In this document: one piece after another, positions 17,662 to 26,838 of the stretch
Layout: every line of letters begins with the position of its first letter
Position numbering within the stretch: the first letter of the stretch is position 1
Source: Cyclobacterium sp. SYSU L10401
GTDB lineage: Bacteria > Bacteroidota > Bacteroidia > Cytophagales > Cyclobacteriaceae
Assembly: GCF_010993705.1 (NCBI RefSeq)
Contig: NZ_WOFO01000004.1
Coordinates: forward strand, 462,503-526,502
DNA length: 64,000 bases
Direction of reading: 5' to 3'
The notes under the pieces: model-generated
What the model was told of the DNA's origin: nothing
What the model saw: only the letters and a program-made list of their open reading frames with translations
Database searches by the model: none
Program-made: the position numbers and the translations under genes

Positions 17662-19545
17662 TTAAAATTCCCGGATGATGGACAGCTTTTTCTTCAACTT
17701 ATCCACTTCCTGCTCTGCTTTGTCAATTTTTTCCTCGAACTGGTCTTTCAATTTATCGGCCGTTTTCGAGGAAGCAAAAAACTCCAGGTTGTTTCGCCAA
17801 AGGGTGATGTTGTTTTCAAGATCAGAAATTTGCTTCCTAATGCCATGCTCTTTCTTATTCAGCACCTTGTTGCTATTGGGATCCGCCTGCAGCTTGTTCA
17901 GGTTTAGCCTGAAAAGGAAATCATCTTTGCTTTCTCCTTCCAGATCCAATTGGCTGAGATAGGTATTTACAGCATCATTGAATTTAGCGGATATATCCTT
18001 CATGTTTTTCCTGGGCACAAAACCTATCTCGTTGTACTGCTGGATCAGGGCTTCCAGATTTTCGGGGCTGCTGCCCTCCTTATCCGCTGCTTCTGCTGTT
18101 ATCTGCGCACAAACCGCTTCCTTAGCCGCCAGGTTTTCTTCAAAGGCTTTGTTGGTCTCCTTATTGGCACTTCGACGGTTATCGAAAAACGTGTCACAGG
18201 CCTTTTTGAACCTCCCATACAAACTGTCTCTGAATTTTTCCGGCAGAGGCCCCAGCTCTTTCCACTCTTTTTGTAATTGGATCAGGTGATTGGAAGTTTC
18301 CTTCCAGTCTGTGCTTTCCAGGTGTGATTCCGCATCTGCAATCAGCTTTTCAGCCTTTTCCTTGTTCTGATGCCTGACCTCATCAAGTTCTTTGAAAAAC
18401 TGGTTTTTATGTTGAAAAAACTGTTTGAAAAGCCCCCAGAATGTTTTGTTGATTTCCTTTCCGGATTCTCTGGGCACCGGGCCGATGGCTTCCCATTCCT
18501 TTTGAATAGCCAGTATTTCTTTGGTTTTGGTATTCCAATCCCGGATTTTTTCTGCCTTAAATGCTTTAAAGGCATCCAGCTTCTCTATCAATTTTACTTT
18601 TAAATCCTGGTTGGCTTTAAAAACCTCCTTTTGGCTATCGTAATACGCTTTTCTTTTGTTATAGATGGCATCCGAGGCTCCTTTGAATCGCTGCCATAAG
18701 GCCTCCTGCTCCTCTCTGGGAACGGGGCCTATGTGTTTAAAATCTTCATGCAGGTCATTGAGTGATTTGATGGCTTCTTTGATATCTTCCTGCTCCGACA
18801 GGGCTTCGGCTTTCTCACATAGCTCCAGTTTACTTTCCAGGTTCTTCTTCCGGTCCAGTTCTTTCAGCTCAAAGTAAATGCTCCTGTTATCATAAAACCT
18901 GTCCATCAGGGCATTGTAGGATGCCCAGAGGTTCTTGTTTTGGTTATGGGGAACAGGACCTATTCTCTTCCATTCTTCCTGGATTTTTTTTATGGTCTCA
19001 ATGCTATTGGTAGTTTCCTCACCATCTACCAGACCCCTCAGGCGATCCAGAATCTGATTTTTCTCCTGGGCATTTTTTTCTTTGGAGCGCTCTAATTCCT
19101 TTATCTGCTGGTGTCTTTTATCCTTAAATTGCTGATAAGTAGCGAAAAATTCCCTGTCTTCATCCAATCCCCTGTAATCGAAACCTTCCTCCTCTCCGCC
19201 TTCAGCAATAAATTGCTGCAGTGCCAGGTCTTTTTCTTTTTGGTAATACTCTTCGTAATGGTTTTTGATTTCCTGAACAAGGGCATCACTTTTGATGAAA
19301 TGCTGCTGGCTGACAATTTCCTTCAGGGCCTTGAGCAATTGTGGCTTGTCGTAATTGTTATAATCAACTCCTTCTTCCTCCTGATCCTCCTCTTCCGATT
19401 GTTCAGCATCAGCCTCATTGACCGGAGTCTTTTCGGTAGCTTCCTCTCTTTGATCCTCATCTGCTTGCACTCCTGATTCCTGCTTGTCCACCAGGTCTTC
19501 AGTAACCTTGTCCTCTTTTTCGGACATTTCTTTATCCTTATCCAT
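17662..19545 (-). CDS. DUF349 repeat protein
   Basis: The 627-residue protein begins with an acidic Glu/Gln/Asp-rich stretch (about 80 residues), then a helical body with at least five DUF349 repeats. Each repeat has a W-x-x-[IL]-G-x-[VL]-P core followed by a helix with F...A: EWKRIGPVP, DFKHIGPVPREEQEALWQRF, EWEAIGPVPRE, EWKELGPLPEKF and EIGFVPRKNMKD. The C-terminus is coiled coil (EKIDKAEQEVDKLKKKLSII). The family is conserved in Bacteroidota and of unknown function; no catalytic residues are evident. There is no signal or membrane segment, so it is probably cytoplasmic. It is followed on the same strand by the tRNA-Thr gene and preceded by yqgE. Confidence 0.9.
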   Translation of the reverse strand: MDKDKEMSEKEDKVTEDLVDKQESGVQADEDQREEATEKTPVNEADAEQSEEEDQEEEGVDYNNYDKPQLLKALKEIVSQQHFIKSDALVQEIKNHYEEYYQKEKDLALQQFIAEGGEEEGFDYRGLDEDREFFATYQQFKDKRHQQIKELERSKEKNAQEKNQILDRLRGLVDGEETTNSIETIKKIQEEWKRIGPVPHNQNKNLWASYNALMDRFYDNRSIYFELKELDRKKNLESKLELCEKAEALSEQEDIKEAIKSLNDLHEDFKHIGPVPREEQEALWQRFKGASDAIYNKRKAYYDSQKEVFKANQDLKVKLIEKLDAFKAFKAEKIRDWNTKTKEILAIQKEWEAIGPVPRESGKEINKTFWGLFKQFFQHKNQFFKELDEVRHQNKEKAEKLIADAESHLESTDWKETSNHLIQLQKEWKELGPLPEKFRDSLYGRFKKACDTFFDNRRSANKETNKAFEENLAAKEAVCAQITAEAADKEGSSPENLEALIQQYNEIGFVPRKNMKDISAKFNDAVNTYLSQLDLEGESKDDFLFRLNLNKLQADPNSNKVLNKKEHGIRKQISDLENNITLWRNNLEFFASSKTADKLKDQFEEKIDKAEQEVDKLKKKLSIIREF

Positions 19546-19603
19546 ATTATTGTAGTATTCCTGCGTAAATCAAACCATACTGAACAAAAGTAGCAATTTT
19601 GGG

Positions 19604-20176
19604 CTAATTAAGTCTTGGGTCAATGGGATAATTTGCCAAAACCTGAAAATCACCTCCCATATTTTTCAAGATCACCCGCCACAAATCATCCGGTTCGGAT
19701 TTGAATATATTTTTTGCCTGGGCATTGTCACAGACAATCCAGGTGTTCTCTGATAGTTCTGCTTTCAATTGGCCACTTTCCCAACCCGAATACCCAATAA
19801 AAAACCGGTAATCTGTCATATCGACCAGCCCCAGTTTATTTTTTTCGAGCAGTTCAGTAAAACTTCCTCCCCACCAAAGCATTTCTCCCAGGGAAACGCT
19901 ATCTTCCAACTGCTTCTCCCCCTGATAGATAAAATGAAGGGTATTTTGTTCCACCGGTCCACCTACATATACCTCCTTGTCCATCAACTCACACCCTTCC
20001 AGCAACTCATCCAGTTTAAAGATAGAAAGTTTGTTCAATACCAAACCAAATGAGCCCAATTCGTTGTTTTCACACAAAAGCACCACCGATCGGACGAAAT
20101 TTTCATCCTGTAGGAAAGGCTCTGAAATGAGCAGGCTTCCTGATTGGGGAGATATGTTAGATGGTGCATGCATCAA
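19604..20176 (-). CDS. YqgE/AlgH family protein (UPF0301)
   Basis: The 190-residue protein matches UPF0301 throughout: GSLLISEPFLQDENFVRSVV near the N-terminus, GLVLNK, VYVGGPVEQNTLHFIY in the middle, and FIGYSGWESGQLKAEL toward the end. The role is unknown; the name AlgH comes from a link to alginate regulation in Pseudomonas, which need not hold here. Two adjacent ATGs (20176 and 20173) are possible starts. It is divergent from pdxH across a 93-base AT-rich gap that must hold both promoters. Confidence 0.92.
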   Translation of the reverse strand: MMHAPSNISPQSGSLLISEPFLQDENFVRSVVLLCENNELGSFGLVLNKLSIFKLDELLEGCELMDKEVYVGGPVEQNTLHFIYQGEKQLEDSVSLGEMLWWGGSFTELLEKNKLGLVDMTDYRFFIGYSGWESGQLKAELSENTWIVCDNAQAKNIFKSEPDDLWRVILKNMGGDFQVLANYPIDPRLN

Positions 20177-20269
20177 TCATCAATTATATGAAGGTTTAAT
20201 TTAAAAGAAAAAAATTTAAATACAATATATTTATATTCTTAAATTTATTTTCTGATTTATTTTGAAAAA

Positions 20270-20908
20270 ATGAAATTAGCAGACATAAGACAGGAATATT
20301 CCTCTAAAACTTTAGATATTAAAGGGATGGATCCCAACCCTTTAGAACAATTCAAGTTATGGTTGTCCAATGCGCTCGCTGCACAGGTAAATGAACCTAC
20401 AGCCATGCACCTTTGTACGGTAGATAAAGCCATGAAACCTGCCGGTAGGATTGTTTTGTTGAAGGGAGTAGACGAGGGTTTCGTTTTTTTTACCAATTAT
20501 ACCAGTCAAAAAGGCAGGCAACTCTCCGAAAATCCTTTTGCTTCCCTGACATTTTTCTGGCCTGAACTGGAAAGACAGGTAAGAATATCCGGGCAAGTCT
20601 CAAAAATACCGGCAGAGGAATCCGATGAATATTTCCTTAGCAGACCGAAGGAAAGCCAGATTGGGGCCTGGGTCAGTCCTCAGAGCCAGGTGATCCCTGA
20701 CCGGGAATTTTTGGAAAAAAATCTGGCCCTCACCGTGGAAAGGTTTGAGAGGGAAACCTTAAAACGACCGGAATCCTGGGGAGGATTCCGTTTGATGGCG
20801 ATTGAAATCGAGTTTTGGCAAGGCCGGCCGGCACGCCTGCACGACCGCATCCTGTATACGCTTTCTACTTCCGAAAATCAATGGAAAATGGAAAGATTGG
20901 CACCCTGA
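20270..20908 (+). CDS. pdxH: pyridoxamine 5'-phosphate oxidase
   Basis: The 212-residue protein has the full PNPOx plan: a start EYSSKTL, the FMN-binding strand GRIVLLKGVDEGFVFFTNY then SQKGRQLSENPFASLTFFW, ERQVRISGQVSKI, the segment SRPKESQIGAWVSPQSQVI, and the C-terminal dimerisation end EFWQGRPARLHDRILY. The enzyme oxidises pyridoxamine or pyridoxine phosphate to pyridoxal phosphate with FMN and O2 in the cytoplasm. PLP made here serves trpB and other enzymes in the window, though no operon link exists. Length is normal. Confidence 0.96.
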   Translation: MKLADIRQEYSSKTLDIKGMDPNPLEQFKLWLSNALAAQVNEPTAMHLCTVDKAMKPAGRIVLLKGVDEGFVFFTNYTSQKGRQLSENPFASLTFFWPELERQVRISGQVSKIPAEESDEYFLSRPKESQIGAWVSPQSQVIPDREFLEKNLALTVERFERETLKRPESWGGFRLMAIEIEFWQGRPARLHDRILYTLSTSENQWKMERLAP

Positions 20909-21200
20909 AGTGTAACAAAAAAACTCATAGCTGCGTCCTTTTTGAACTGACATTGCTATCAGCTCGTAGCCTTACCATGAGGAAAAAAATGTCATAGTCG
21001 CCATCTACACCTATATTGAAGTTTAGTGCCAGGGGAAGTTTGTAACTTCTCCCTGTTATTTCCGGTGATGTAAAAAGTCAAAACGGGTCCTATAGGCCAT
21101 TACAAATGGCCTATCGGCATGTTTTCCAAAAACCTTGAATAGGTGTTTCGTATTGAACCACCCTTGAAAAGGCCTCAAAAACGTCTTTACAATTATAAAT
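20909..21200. other. intergenic region with a perfect 10-bp hairpin
   Basis: The gap between pdxH and the convergent bshB1 has no coding frame. At 21092-21114 the arms ATAGGCCATT and AATGGCCTAT pair completely around a 3-base loop. No T-run follows on either strand, so intrinsic termination is unproven; it may be a transcript-end stabiliser or repeat. Confidence 0.45.
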
Positions 21201-21220
21201 CGGTGTAATATGCTACACCG
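21201..21220 (-). terminator. weak hairpin just after bshB1
   Basis: CGGTGTA (21201-21207) pairs with TACACCG (21214-21220), starting one base past the bshB1 stop codon. The following minus-strand sequence is A/T-rich but lacks an unbroken T-run, so termination is likely but not certain. Confidence 0.4.
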
Positions 21221-21221
21221 T

Positions 21222-21938
21222 TTACAACAAATCAAAAAGATTCTTTACTCCGGCCACACGCTCTACGGTAAATCCCTCTCCATATTTCACGTTGATTTTA
21301 TGGCCCATTTCCCGGCTTCTGGCCTCGATAAAATCCAGGAAGTCGGGCCGGGAGATAAAACTTTCCGGCTCCTTGGACTCCGGATTGTAAAACTGGGACT
21401 GGAAAGCCAGGATACTGTTGATTTTGGTTTCCCAATGGGAAGAAATATCCACCACCAGATCGGGTTCGATGTAGTTGTTCTGGATGTAATGGTAAATGGC
21501 TTTGGGCCGCCATGCCTCCTGTAGCTTGCCATCCATTTCAGTTTCTACCTTTCTCAGCCCACTGATAAAGCAGGCATGAGATGCCATACTTCCGCCCTTT
21601 CCATGATCCGGATGGCGGTCACTCACGGCATTGGCCAGTACCATCTCGGGACGGTATTTCCTGATGATCCTGGCTATGGCTACCTGGTGGGCTTGATCAT
21701 CTTCAAAAAAAACATCTTTGAATCCCAAATTTTCACGGGCACTCAAGCCCATAATCTTTGCCGCCTGCTCAGCCTCTTCCAACCGAAGGGCTGGTGTGCC
21801 CCTGGTACCCATCTCTCCCTGGGTCAGGTCAAGAATACCTACTTTATACCCTTTTTCCACATGGGAAGCTAAAGTCCCGCTACAAGACAGTTCCACATCA
21901 TCCGGATGGGCTGCAATGGCCAATATATCCAATTTCAT
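21222..21938 (-). CDS. bshB1: bacillithiol biosynthesis deacetylase BshB1
   Basis: The 238-residue protein opens MKLDILAIAAHPDDVELSCS; His11 and Asp13/Asp14 of AHPDD are the zinc ligand and catalytic base of LmbE/PIG-L deacetylases. Further BshB1 marks are LDLTQGEMGTRGT, NAVSDRHPDHGKG (third metal His) and GEGFTVERVAG at the C-terminus, which distinguishes BshB1 from general PIG-L members. It removes the acetyl group from GlcNAc-malate in making bacillithiol, the low-molecular thiol that replaces glutathione in this phylum. trxB, another redox gene, lies upstream on the same strand across a 267-base gap, so co-transcription is possible but unproven. Confidence 0.93.
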   Translation of the reverse strand: MKLDILAIAAHPDDVELSCSGTLASHVEKGYKVGILDLTQGEMGTRGTPALRLEEAEQAAKIMGLSARENLGFKDVFFEDDQAHQVAIARIIRKYRPEMVLANAVSDRHPDHGKGGSMASHACFISGLRKVETEMDGKLQEAWRPKAIYHYIQNNYIEPDLVVDISSHWETKINSILAFQSQFYNPESKEPESFISRPDFLDFIEARSREMGHKINVKYGEGFTVERVAGVKNLFDLL

Positions 21939-22205
21939 AAATTATTCTTTAAAAGTACATTTTTACCTGCCCGGTACGGTAGGCTCTAGCTACTCATTCT
22001 TAAAATAAAAGGGAACTGGATGGCATGTTATTGCGTATTCTGGTTTACCACAACCCCATCCAATCCATGAGCAATACCGGCAATTAAAACAAGCCACAAC
22101 TCCTTTACCTGACCTGTGGTTACTGGGTATTCCTGAAGGAAACTTTATCTAAGGATCCATCAATCACCGCCTACAGGGCTTTGACAACTTTAGCTATTTG
22201 CCGGG

Positions 22206-23144
22206 CTACTCCTGTGCGGAAAGAAATCTTTCAGCATCCAGAGCGGCCATACAGCCCGTTCCAGCGGCAGTTACCGCCTGTCGGTATTCGTGATCCTGAG
22301 CATCTCCGCAGGCAAAAACGCCTGGAATATTTGTCTTGGTACTGCCCGGTTTGGTTTGTATGTACCCATTTTCATCCATATCTATCAGGCCTGTAAAAAC
22401 ATCGGTATTGGGCTGATGTCCTATGGCTACAAAAAATGCGGCCACATCCAGCAGTTTTTCTTCTCCGGTTTGGTTATTTTTCACCCTTACGCCATTGACC
22501 TCCTCTTCACCTAGAATTTCTTCGGTTTCATGGTTCCACAGGATTTCGATTTTAGGATTGTTCATCACCCTTTTTTGCATGATTTGGGAAGCCCTAAGTT
22601 CATCTCTTCTTACCAGCATGTACACTTTACTGCAAATATTTGCCAGGTAACTGGCCTCTTCACAGGCAGTATCCCCTCCCCCGACGATAGCCACATCCTT
22701 TCCTCTGAAGAAGAAGCCATCGCAAACGGCACAGGCAGAAACGCCCTTTCCATTGAGCCTGGTTTCACTTTCTATCCCCAGCCATTTGGCAGAAGCTCCG
22801 GTAGAGATGATCACCGTTTCGGCTTGAATGGATTTGCTGTCATCCACCAATACTTTATAGGGTCGCTGACTGAAATCCACCTGAGTCACCACCCCATACC
22901 TGACTTCCGTACCAAAACGCTCCGCCTGTTTCCTGAAATCTTCCATCATCTGGGGGCCCATTACCCCGTCCGGGTAGCCGGGATAATTTTCCACATCATT
23001 GGTAATGGTAAGCTGCCCTCCGGGCTGTATACCCGTATATAATACCGGTGATAAACCGGCTCTGGATGCATAAATGGCGGCGGTATATCCCGCGGGTCCT
23101 GACCCTATGATGAGGACTTTTATTGTTTCGGTCTCCTGACTCAT
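22206..23144 (-). CDS. trxB: thioredoxin-disulfide reductase
   Basis: The 312-residue flavoprotein has the N-terminal FAD motif GSGPAGYTAAIYASRAGL, PGGQLTITNDVENYPG, the redox-active CAVC at residues 138-141, the NADPH-binding VAIVGGGDTACEEASYL, and the C-terminal FAD segment GVFACGDAQDHEYRQAVTAAG. It passes electrons from NADPH to thioredoxin in the cytoplasm. Length and motif order are standard for the low-molecular-weight class. It is transcribed in the same direction as rpoD upstream, but a terminator hairpin separates them. Confidence 0.96.
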   Translation of the reverse strand: MSQETETIKVLIIGSGPAGYTAAIYASRAGLSPVLYTGIQPGGQLTITNDVENYPGYPDGVMGPQMMEDFRKQAERFGTEVRYGVVTQVDFSQRPYKVLVDDSKSIQAETVIISTGASAKWLGIESETRLNGKGVSACAVCDGFFFRGKDVAIVGGGDTACEEASYLANICSKVYMLVRRDELRASQIMQKRVMNNPKIEILWNHETEEILGEEEVNGVRVKNNQTGEEKLLDVAAFFVAIGHQPNTDVFTGLIDMDENGYIQTKPGSTKTNIPGVFACGDAQDHEYRQAVTAAGTGCMAALDAERFLSAQE

Positions 23145-23250
23145 TACTTTAGGTATTAATCAATTTTATAAAATTCAAATAGTTATGGCATGTTAACAAA
23201 ATATAAAAACAAAAAAGTTTAATTTACTTCAATAAAATTTTCATACACAT

Positions 23251-23274
23251 AAAAAAAGGGCGACCTGCCCTTTT
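23251..23274 (-). terminator. terminator after rpoD
   Basis: AAAAGGGC (23254-23261) pairs with GCCCTTTT (23267-23274); the minus-strand transcript continues into a T-rich tract. It lies 25 bases past the rpoD stop codon. Confidence 0.75.
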
Positions 23275-23298
23275 CAATATTTCGCTTTTCAGCAAGTT

Positions 23299-24162
23299 TT
23301 AACCCAGATAGGGTTTCAGGGTTTTACTCCTGCTGGTATGTCTCAATCTCCTGATTGCCTTTTCCTTGATCTGCCTGACCCGCTCACGGGTCAGGTTAAA
23401 TTTCTCTCCAATTTCTTCCAGCGTCATGGCGTGTTCCCCATTCAGTCCAAAATAAAGGGTGATCACATCTGCTTCTCTTTGGGTCAGGGTCGAAAGGGCC
23501 CGCTGCACTTCTTTTCGCAGGGAGTCATTCATCAAGCCATCGTCAGGTTTGATTTCCCCGTCATTTTCCAGTACATCCAGGAGGCTGTTTTCTTCCCCCT
23601 GCACAAAGGGTGCATCCATGGACACATGTCTGCCGGAAATTTTCATGGTGTCTACTACCTCACCGGCAGTAACTTCCAGCACTTCAGCCAACTCTTCAGG
23701 AGAGGGTTCTCTCTCAAACTTCTGCTCCAATTCAGAAAAGGTTTTGCTGATCTTATTCAAAGATCCTACCCTGTTCAGAGGCAACCTTACAATTCTGGAT
23801 TGTTCCGCCAAAGCCTGAAGGATGGACTGCCGGATCCACCATACTGCATAGGAGATGAATTTAAATCCACGGGTTTCATCAAAACGCTGGGCGGCCTTGA
23901 TCAGACCCAGGTTTCCCTCGTTGATCAGATCCCCCAGAGATAACCCCTGATTTTGATATTGTTTGGCAACAGAGACAACAAATCGCAAGTTGGCTTTGGT
24001 CAGTTTCTCCAGGGCAAGTTGATCCCCTTCTCTGATTCTTTTGGCCAAAACCACTTCCTCGTCTGCTGTCAATAGATCTACCTTACCTATCTCTTGAAGG
24101 TATTTATCCAGGGATTGACTCTCCCTGTTGGTAATCTGTTTACTGATTTTAAGCTGCCTCAT
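23299..24162 (-). CDS. rpoD: primary RNA polymerase sigma factor
   Basis: The 287-residue protein lacks region 1.1 and starts almost directly at region 1.2 ([20 protein letters not shown]). Region 2 carries [20 protein letters not shown] and [20 protein letters not shown], then regions 3 and 4 with [20 protein letters not shown] at the -33-reading helix. This size and form is that of the housekeeping sigma of Bacteroidota, which reads TTTG/TAnnTTTG promoters rather than TTGACA/TATAAT. Several such promoters are visible in the window. pnp lies 99 bases upstream on the same strand. Confidence 0.95.
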   Translation of the reverse strand: MRQLKISKQITNRESQSLDKYLQEIGKVDLLTADEEVVLAKRIREGDQLALEKLTKANLRFVVSVAKQYQNQGLSLGDLINEGNLGLIKAAQRFDETRGFKFISYAVWWIRQSILQALAEQSRIVRLPLNRVGSLNKISKTFSELEQKFEREPSPEELAEVLEVTAGEVVDTMKISGRHVSMDAPFVQGEENSLLDVLENDGEIKPDDGLMNDSLRKEVQRALSTLTQREADVITLYFGLNGEHAMTLEEIGEKFNLTRERVRQIKEKAIRRLRHTSRSKTLKPYLG

Positions 24163-24261
24163 TCAATTGTATCTATTATTTTTAACGCATTCATAACAGA
24201 AGTTTCCTGAAAATAAGTTCAATTTTTAATAATTGTTCTAAATTTTCAGAAAACTTTCAGC

Positions 24262-26397
24262 TTATTTGTCTTTTTTTTCTGGTTTTGGCAACAAAGCTTT
24301 TCTGGATAACTTGAATTTGCCTGTTTTCTTGTCCACATCAATGAGTTTTACAGCAATTTCCTCGCCAGATTCCAGTACTCCATCCATGGATTCGAGCCTC
24401 TCCCATTTGATCTCAGAAATATGCAACAAACCATCTTTGCCTGGCATGAATTCAACGAAAGCTCCGAAAGGCATGATGTTTTTAACCTTTCCGGTATATA
24501 CTTCTCCGATCTCAGGTTGGGCCACGATGGATCTTATCCTCGCAACAGCACTGTCCATGGCATCCTGATTATTTGAAAAGACATTGATACGGCCCACATT
24601 GTCCACTTCTTCAATGATAATGGTAGCGCCAGTATCTTTTTGAATTTCCTGGATTACTTTACCGCCCGGACCTATGACCGCTCCGATCAGCTCTTTAGGT
24701 ATTTGCATGTTGAAAGACCTTGGGGCATGTGGCTTGAATTCTGCCCTTGGCTCGGCCAAAGTTTTGTTGATTTCATCCAAAATATGCAACCGTCCCTTTC
24801 TGGCCTGGTACAAAGCTTCTTTCAATACATTATAATCGAGTCCCTCTACTTTAAGGTCCATTTGACAGGCAGTAATACCTTTTGCAGTACCCGTCACTTT
24901 AAAATCCATGTCTCCCAAATGGTCTTCATCACCGAGGATATCAGAAAGGATGGTATAATCTCCCGATTTGGCATCAGAAATCATTCCCATCGCTATACCC
25001 GTTACCGGAGCTTTTATCGGAATTCCCGCATCCATCAATGCCAGGGAGCCGGCGCAAACCGTAGCCATGGAGGATGAACCGTTGGATTCAAGAATATCGG
25101 ACACTACCCGTATGGTGTAGGGGTTTTCGGCATCAGGGGGCAATACTTTCTTCAAAGCCCTCATGGCCAGGTTGCCATGGCCTACTTCCCTTCTTCCAGG
25201 ACCCCGATTGATTTTTACTTCTCCGGTAGAAAATCCGGGGAAATTGTAATGCAAATAAAATTTATTGTAACCGGAATGTACGGCTCCATCCACCATTTGC
25301 TCGTCCAGCTTCGTACCCAGGGTACAAGTGGTGATGGATTGGGTTTCTCCTCTGGTAAAAACAGCTGATCCGTGAGCGGAAGGCAAGTAATCTACCACGG
25401 ACCAAATGGGTCGGATTTCGTCCGGGTTTCTTCCATCCAGCCTTTTCTTCTCCTTCAGCGTAAAATTTCTTGCGGCCTCTTTGTGAACTTTACCAAAGTA
25501 CCTGCTGATCAACCCTTCATCGTATTCATGCTCCTCTCCCAAACTTTCCACAAAGGCCTCTTTGATGGCTTTGGTCAATTCAGAACGTTCCTGCTTATTG
25601 GCAATCTGCCGGCTGACCACCTCATAGAGCTTGTCATACAGTTCCGATTTCATCTTTTCGAATAAGGCCTCATCATTGACTTCGTGGCTGTATTCTCTTT
25701 TCACTTCTTTTCCAACCAATTTGGTCAGTTCCTTCTGTACCTGACAGTGCCTTTTCAGTTCTTCATGAGCAAACTGAAGGGCTTCTACCATTTCATCCTC
25801 AGCGATTTCATCTCCTTCACCTTCTACCATCAGGATAAATTCTTCAGATCCGGCCACGATAAGTTCCATAGAGGCCCTTTCCAGGTCGGCAGGTTTGGGG
25901 TTAATGACGAGTGAACCGTCTATTTTGGCCACACGCACCTCAGATATGGGACCGTTGAAAGGAATATCTGATACTGCCAATGCAGCAGAGGCAGCCAGTC
26001 CTGCCAAACAATCCGGTAGGACCTCCTCATCTGAGGACATCAAGGTGATGGTAATATTGGTATCGGCATGATAATCGTCCGGGAAAATAGGCCTGATGGC
26101 CCGGTCAACCATACGGCTGATCAGTATTTCATAATCGGATAACCTGCCTTCCCGCTTCAAAAATCCACCCGGAATCTTTCCGGAGGCAGCAAATTTTTCC
26201 TGATAATCTACAGACATGGGCAGAAAATCCACCCCTTCGCCCGCTTCTTTTTTGGTAACTACGGTAGCCAGCAACATGGATTTACCCATCTTTACCATGA
26301 CTGCCCCATCTGCCTGTTTGGCTAAGGCTCCTGTTTCAATGATGATTTCCCTACCATCTTCCAGGGTGATGGTTTTTGAAATTGAATTTGGTAACAT
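24262..26397 (-). CDS. pnp: polyribonucleotide nucleotidyltransferase
   Basis: The 711-residue protein has two RNase PH-like domains (first about residues 10-140 with [20 protein letters not shown] and [11 protein letters not shown]; second about 310-530 with GRRRE-like [12 protein letters not shown] and [18 protein letters not shown]), joined by a helical domain. A KH domain ([19 protein letters not shown]) and an S1 domain ([20 protein letters not shown]) follow. It degrades RNA by phosphorolysis in the cytoplasm. The gene follows rpsO, the common rpsO-pnp order, but a strong hairpin lies between them. Length matches the family. Confidence 0.97.
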   Translation of the reverse strand: MLPNSISKTITLEDGREIIIETGALAKQADGAVMVKMGKSMLLATVVTKKEAGEGVDFLPMSVDYQEKFAASGKIPGGFLKREGRLSDYEILISRMVDRAIRPIFPDDYHADTNITITLMSSDEEVLPDCLAGLAASAALAVSDIPFNGPISEVRVAKIDGSLVINPKPADLERASMELIVAGSEEFILMVEGEGDEIAEDEMVEALQFAHEELKRHCQVQKELTKLVGKEVKREYSHEVNDEALFEKMKSELYDKLYEVVSRQIANKQERSELTKAIKEAFVESLGEEHEYDEGLISRYFGKVHKEAARNFTLKEKKRLDGRNPDEIRPIWSVVDYLPSAHGSAVFTRGETQSITTCTLGTKLDEQMVDGAVHSGYNKFYLHYNFPGFSTGEVKINRGPGRREVGHGNLAMRALKKVLPPDAENPYTIRVVSDILESNGSSSMATVCAGSLALMDAGIPIKAPVTGIAMGMISDAKSGDYTILSDILGDEDHLGDMDFKVTGTAKGITACQMDLKVEGLDYNVLKEALYQARKGRLHILDEINKTLAEPRAEFKPHAPRSFNMQIPKELIGAVIGPGGKVIQEIQKDTGATIIIEEVDNVGRINVFSNNQDAMDSAVARIRSIVAQPEIGEVYTGKVKNIMPFGAFVEFMPGKDGLLHISEIKWERLESMDGVLESGEEIAVKLIDVDKKTGKFKLSRKALLPKPEKKDK

Positions 26398-26459
26398 AAA
26401 TTTTTGATTCTGAATAAGGTATAGTTGTAAAAGTAAGGTTTAATAACAGAAGGTAGCAA

Positions 26460-26489
26460 AAAAGTAAGGTTCCCTGATAAAAGGGAACC
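26460..26489 (-). terminator. hairpin between rpsO and pnp
   Basis: GGTTCCCT (26468-26475) pairs with AGGGAACC (26482-26489), and the minus-strand transcript continues TTACTTTTTTG. It fits an intrinsic terminator that limits read-through from rpsO into pnp. Confidence 0.75.
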
Positions 26490-26500
26490 CCACGTGGTTG

Positions 26501-26776
26501 TTATTTACGGATACCCAGGTCTGCAATGATAGCCCGGTACCTCTCAATGTCGGTCTTTATCAGGTAATTCAGCAATCGCCTTCTCTTACCTACCAGCTTC
26601 AAAAGACCTTTTCGTGATGAGTGATCTTTTTTGTTGGTCTTTAAGTGTTCCGTCAGATGCGTAATCCTGTAAGTAAACAGGGCAATTTGTGATTCAGGAG
26701 ACCCTGTATCTTGTTCTGACTTCAACCGACCATGATTCTTGAATAGTTCTACTTTCTCTTCTTTCGCTAAATACAT
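26501..26776 (-). CDS. rpsO: 30S ribosomal protein S15
   Basis: The 91-residue protein has the S15 core [20 protein letters not shown] then [20 protein letters not shown] and the C-terminal [16 protein letters not shown]. It binds the central domain of 16S rRNA early in 30S assembly. Length is normal (about 89 elsewhere). It precedes pnp, as in many bacteria. Confidence 0.97.
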   Translation of the reverse strand: MYLAKEEKVELFKNHGRLKSEQDTGSPESQIALFTYRITHLTEHLKTNKKDHSSRKGLLKLVGKRRRLLNYLIKTDIERYRAIIADLGIRK

Positions 26777-26838
26777 GCTTAGTCAAATATGATGTAAATT
26801 TTTTAAAACAAAGACAAAGGTAGCTGTTTTATTCGAAA